Origin: an uncultured Clostridia bacterium
Lineage (GTDB): Bacteria; Bacillota; Clostridia; Christensenellales; Aristaeellaceae
Direction of reading: 5' to 3'
Length of the DNA stretch: 31,240 nucleotides
Assembly: GCA_937934775.1 (NCBI GenBank)
Contig: CALGYL010000105.1
Coordinates: 1-31,240, forward strand
Made by a program: the position numbers and the translations under genes. A model generated the notes under the pieces. The model saw only the letters and a program-made list of their open reading frames with translations, had not been told where the DNA came from and made no database searches. Shown piece after piece: positions 29,844 to 31,240 of this stretch; within the stretch, counting starts at the first letter, position 1, and every line of letters begins with the position of its first letter.

Positions 29844-30875
29844 CTACGAGCCCAGCAGCGGCTGATCGTAGAAGAAGAGGGTTTCATTGATCTCAAAGAC
29901 GTCGAACCGGCCCTTTCGGATGAAGTACTCCACAATCACATCGAACTTCTGGCTGCGGGACAACGCGTAGCCCGCCCGTTCCAGAAGGTCCTTCGTCTCC
30001 TCCAGAGGCAGTTCCAGCGCCACCGCCAGCGCCAGCACCGTGCGTTTTCCGGGCGTATAGTGCGGATTGGTGCGGATCTTGGAGAACAGCCTGCGGTCGA
30101 TGTTGGCGCGCTTGTAGACCTCGGCGTCGGATTTGCCCTTCCGGTCGATCAGCCGGAGCAGCGTCCTTGAAAAGGCTTCGTCCAGATTGCCCACCGCCCG
30201 GTCCAGGCTGGGCAGCGGCGCGGCCATCGGCAAAAAGGCTTTCCCCGCATCCAGATCCTGTTCCATGAAGATGGCTTCGATCTTGCGCCCGGTCCGGCCG
30301 GGGCGCTCCGCCTCCGGCAGCGCGCGAAAGCGCGGCGCGCGCTCATTCACATAGTGCTCGTCGATAAACGACTGCACATCGCCCAGCAGCCGCCTGCCCG
30401 CATCCAGCGCCTCCCGGTCGAACACGATCAGGTACACGTCCATGTCATGCGTCTGAAGGAAAGCGCGAAATTCGCCGGATGCCACCCGGAGCGCCTCCTG
30501 CTTGGGATAGCTATAAATGCCGGAGGAGATCAGCGGGAACGCGATGGACTCACAGCCCGCCTCCAGCGCCGCCTGAAGAGAATTCCGGTAGCAGGCGCGA
30601 AGCAGCGCCTCCTCGCCATTCCCGCCGCCACGCCAGACCGGGCCGGGCGTGTGGACGACGTATTTCGCGGGAAGGTTGAAGCCGCCGGTCACGACCGCCC
30701 GCCCGGTTTCGCAGCCGCCGATCCTGTCGCAGGCCTCCTGCAGCGCCCGCTCGCCCGCCGCGCGGAAGATCGCGCCGCACACGCCGCCGCCCATTTGCAG
30801 CTGCGGATTGGCGGCGTTGACGATGACGTCGACGCGCATTTTTGTAATGTCGTCCCGAACGATGGAGAAGGGCAA
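29844..30875 (-). CDS. Macrodomain protein with a C-terminal helical module
   Basis: This 343-aa protein starts with a macrodomain (about residues 1-165), a fold that binds ADP-ribose or removes it from proteins or O-acetyl-ADP-ribose. Visible motifs are MPFSIVRDDITKM, VDVIVNAANPQLQMGGGVCG and VVHTPGPVW, then IAFPLISSGIYSYP. After a linker, residues 230-343 form a helical segment (DAEVYKRANIDRRLFSKIRT, TVLALAVALELPLEETKDLL) ending FFYDQPLLGS. This segment resembles the HTH-like tail seen on macrodomain proteins in other Bacillota. TTG 30875 is chosen as start because GGAGGC lies seven bases upstream and the product then begins MPFSIV; ATG 30899 has no ribosome site. It is the first of three genes in a row on this strand. 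Confidence 0.85.
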   Translation of the reverse strand: MPFSIVRDDITKMRVDVIVNAANPQLQMGGGVCGAIFRAAGERALQEACDRIGGCETGRAVVTGGFNLPAKYVVHTPGPVWRGGGNGEEALLRACYRNSLQAALEAGCESIAFPLISSGIYSYPKQEALRVASGEFRAFLQTHDMDVYLIVFDREALDAGRRLLGDVQSFIDEHYVNERAPRFRALPEAERPGRTGRKIEAIFMEQDLDAGKAFLPMAAPLPSLDRAVGNLDEAFSRTLLRLIDRKGKSDAEVYKRANIDRRLFSKIRTNPHYTPGKRTVLALAVALELPLEETKDLLERAGYALSRSQKFDVIVEYFIRKGRFDVFEINETLFFYDQPLLGS

Positions 30876-30952
30876 GGTCTTCGCCTCCGTGCGCCGCATT
30901 GGTCAGAGAGCGCCAGAGGATGCGTTCCCCAGCGCTCATAATGAATCCATAT

Positions 30953-31240
30953 CTAGAACAACTGAACCTCGCTGATGCAGGTATCGGTGTACTTGCCGCC
31001 CGGGTAAACGTCCGTCACCTGAAGGCTGATCCAGGTGACCTCGTGGGCCGCGTCAAAGGCGAAGGCGGCGTAGCATCCATACAGGTCGCCGGATACATCC
31101 GGTTCGACGGTGAAGTCAAAGGCCGCGCCGTCCGACATCTCCACATGCAGGGTCTTCACGCGGTTGTTTGCCAGCGCGATGTGTTCGCTCTTGGCGTAGG
31201 CGGGTGTCAGTCGGAAGCCGCGGACCGTCTGAGGCTGATC
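30953..31240 (-). CDS. C-terminal glycan-binding domain of a larger protein (cut by window edge)
   Basis: The last 95 codons of a minus-strand gene lie in the window, ending at TAG 30953-30955. The visible sequence VRGFRLTPAYAKSEHIALAN, then VKTLHVEMSDG, and near the end LQVTDVYPGGKYTDTCISEV, is a beta-sandwich domain of the NADase-type glycan-binding (discoidin-like) kind that often ends secreted or surface proteins. The rest of the protein is unseen, so no overall function is given. The macrodomain gene starts 77 bases downstream. Confidence 0.7.
   Translation of the reverse strand, partial: DQPQTVRGFRLTPAYAKSEHIALANNRVKTLHVEMSDGAAFDFTVEPDVSGDLYGCYAAFAFDAAHEVTWISLQVTDVYPGGKYTDTCISEVQLF

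Overview
The window is a GC-rich (roughly 60%) bacterial chromosome segment. Strong AGGAGG-type ribosome sites, TTGACA/TATAAT promoters, a type III glutamine synthetase, ScpB, a YufOPQ-type transporter and Bacillota-like sugar operons suggest an uncultured, plant-fibre-associated member of the Clostridia. The taxon is an inference. No rRNA, tRNA, CRISPR array or intact mobile element was seen.

Layout. (1) Bases 1-2909: the 5' end of glycerol kinase (minus), an unrecognised 680-aa acidic one-pass membrane protein (minus) and a small plus-strand gene. (2) 3075-10228: a plus-strand operon with its own promoter, coding GH31 and GH127 glycosidases, a sugar-binding protein and two ABC permeases, closed by a bidirectional terminator. 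It looks like an importer plus cytoplasmic enzymes for arabinose- or xylose-bearing plant oligosaccharides. (3) 10250-16319, minus strand: GH4 glycosidase, PfkB kinase, DeoR regulator, cysteine desulfidase, a secreted barnase-type RNase, and a protein whose N-terminus is a barstar-like inhibitor fused in frame to a sugar-phosphate isomerase/epimerase-like TIM barrel. (4) 16551-20592: divergent plus-strand operon with a sugar-binding protein, two permeases and a PIG-L deacetylase. With the GH4 and PfkB genes it resembles a route for an N-acetylated disaccharide. (5) 20794-25291: scpB (minus), divergent from a nucleoside-type ABC transporter (ATPase and two permeases) with no binding protein nearby. 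(6) 25415-27606: type III glutamine synthetase with a consensus promoter and a possible attenuator leader. (7) 27771-31240, minus strand: an IS30-like transposase remnant, an SGNH hydrolase, a VWA protein, a macrodomain protein with a helical C-terminal module, and the tail of a glycan-binding-domain protein.

The most notable item is the RNase/immunity pair at 10250-11765. The RNase keeps the barnase catalytic residues. The downstream gene overlaps it by 14 bases, begins with a recognisable barstar domain, and continues without a stop into a metabolic TIM barrel. I know of no description of this fusion, but I could not search. Other leads are the glutamine synthetase leader, the GATC repeats and palindrome between the divergent sugar operons, the binding proteins without a lipobox, and the unknown acidic membrane protein with recurring basic amphipathic segments.
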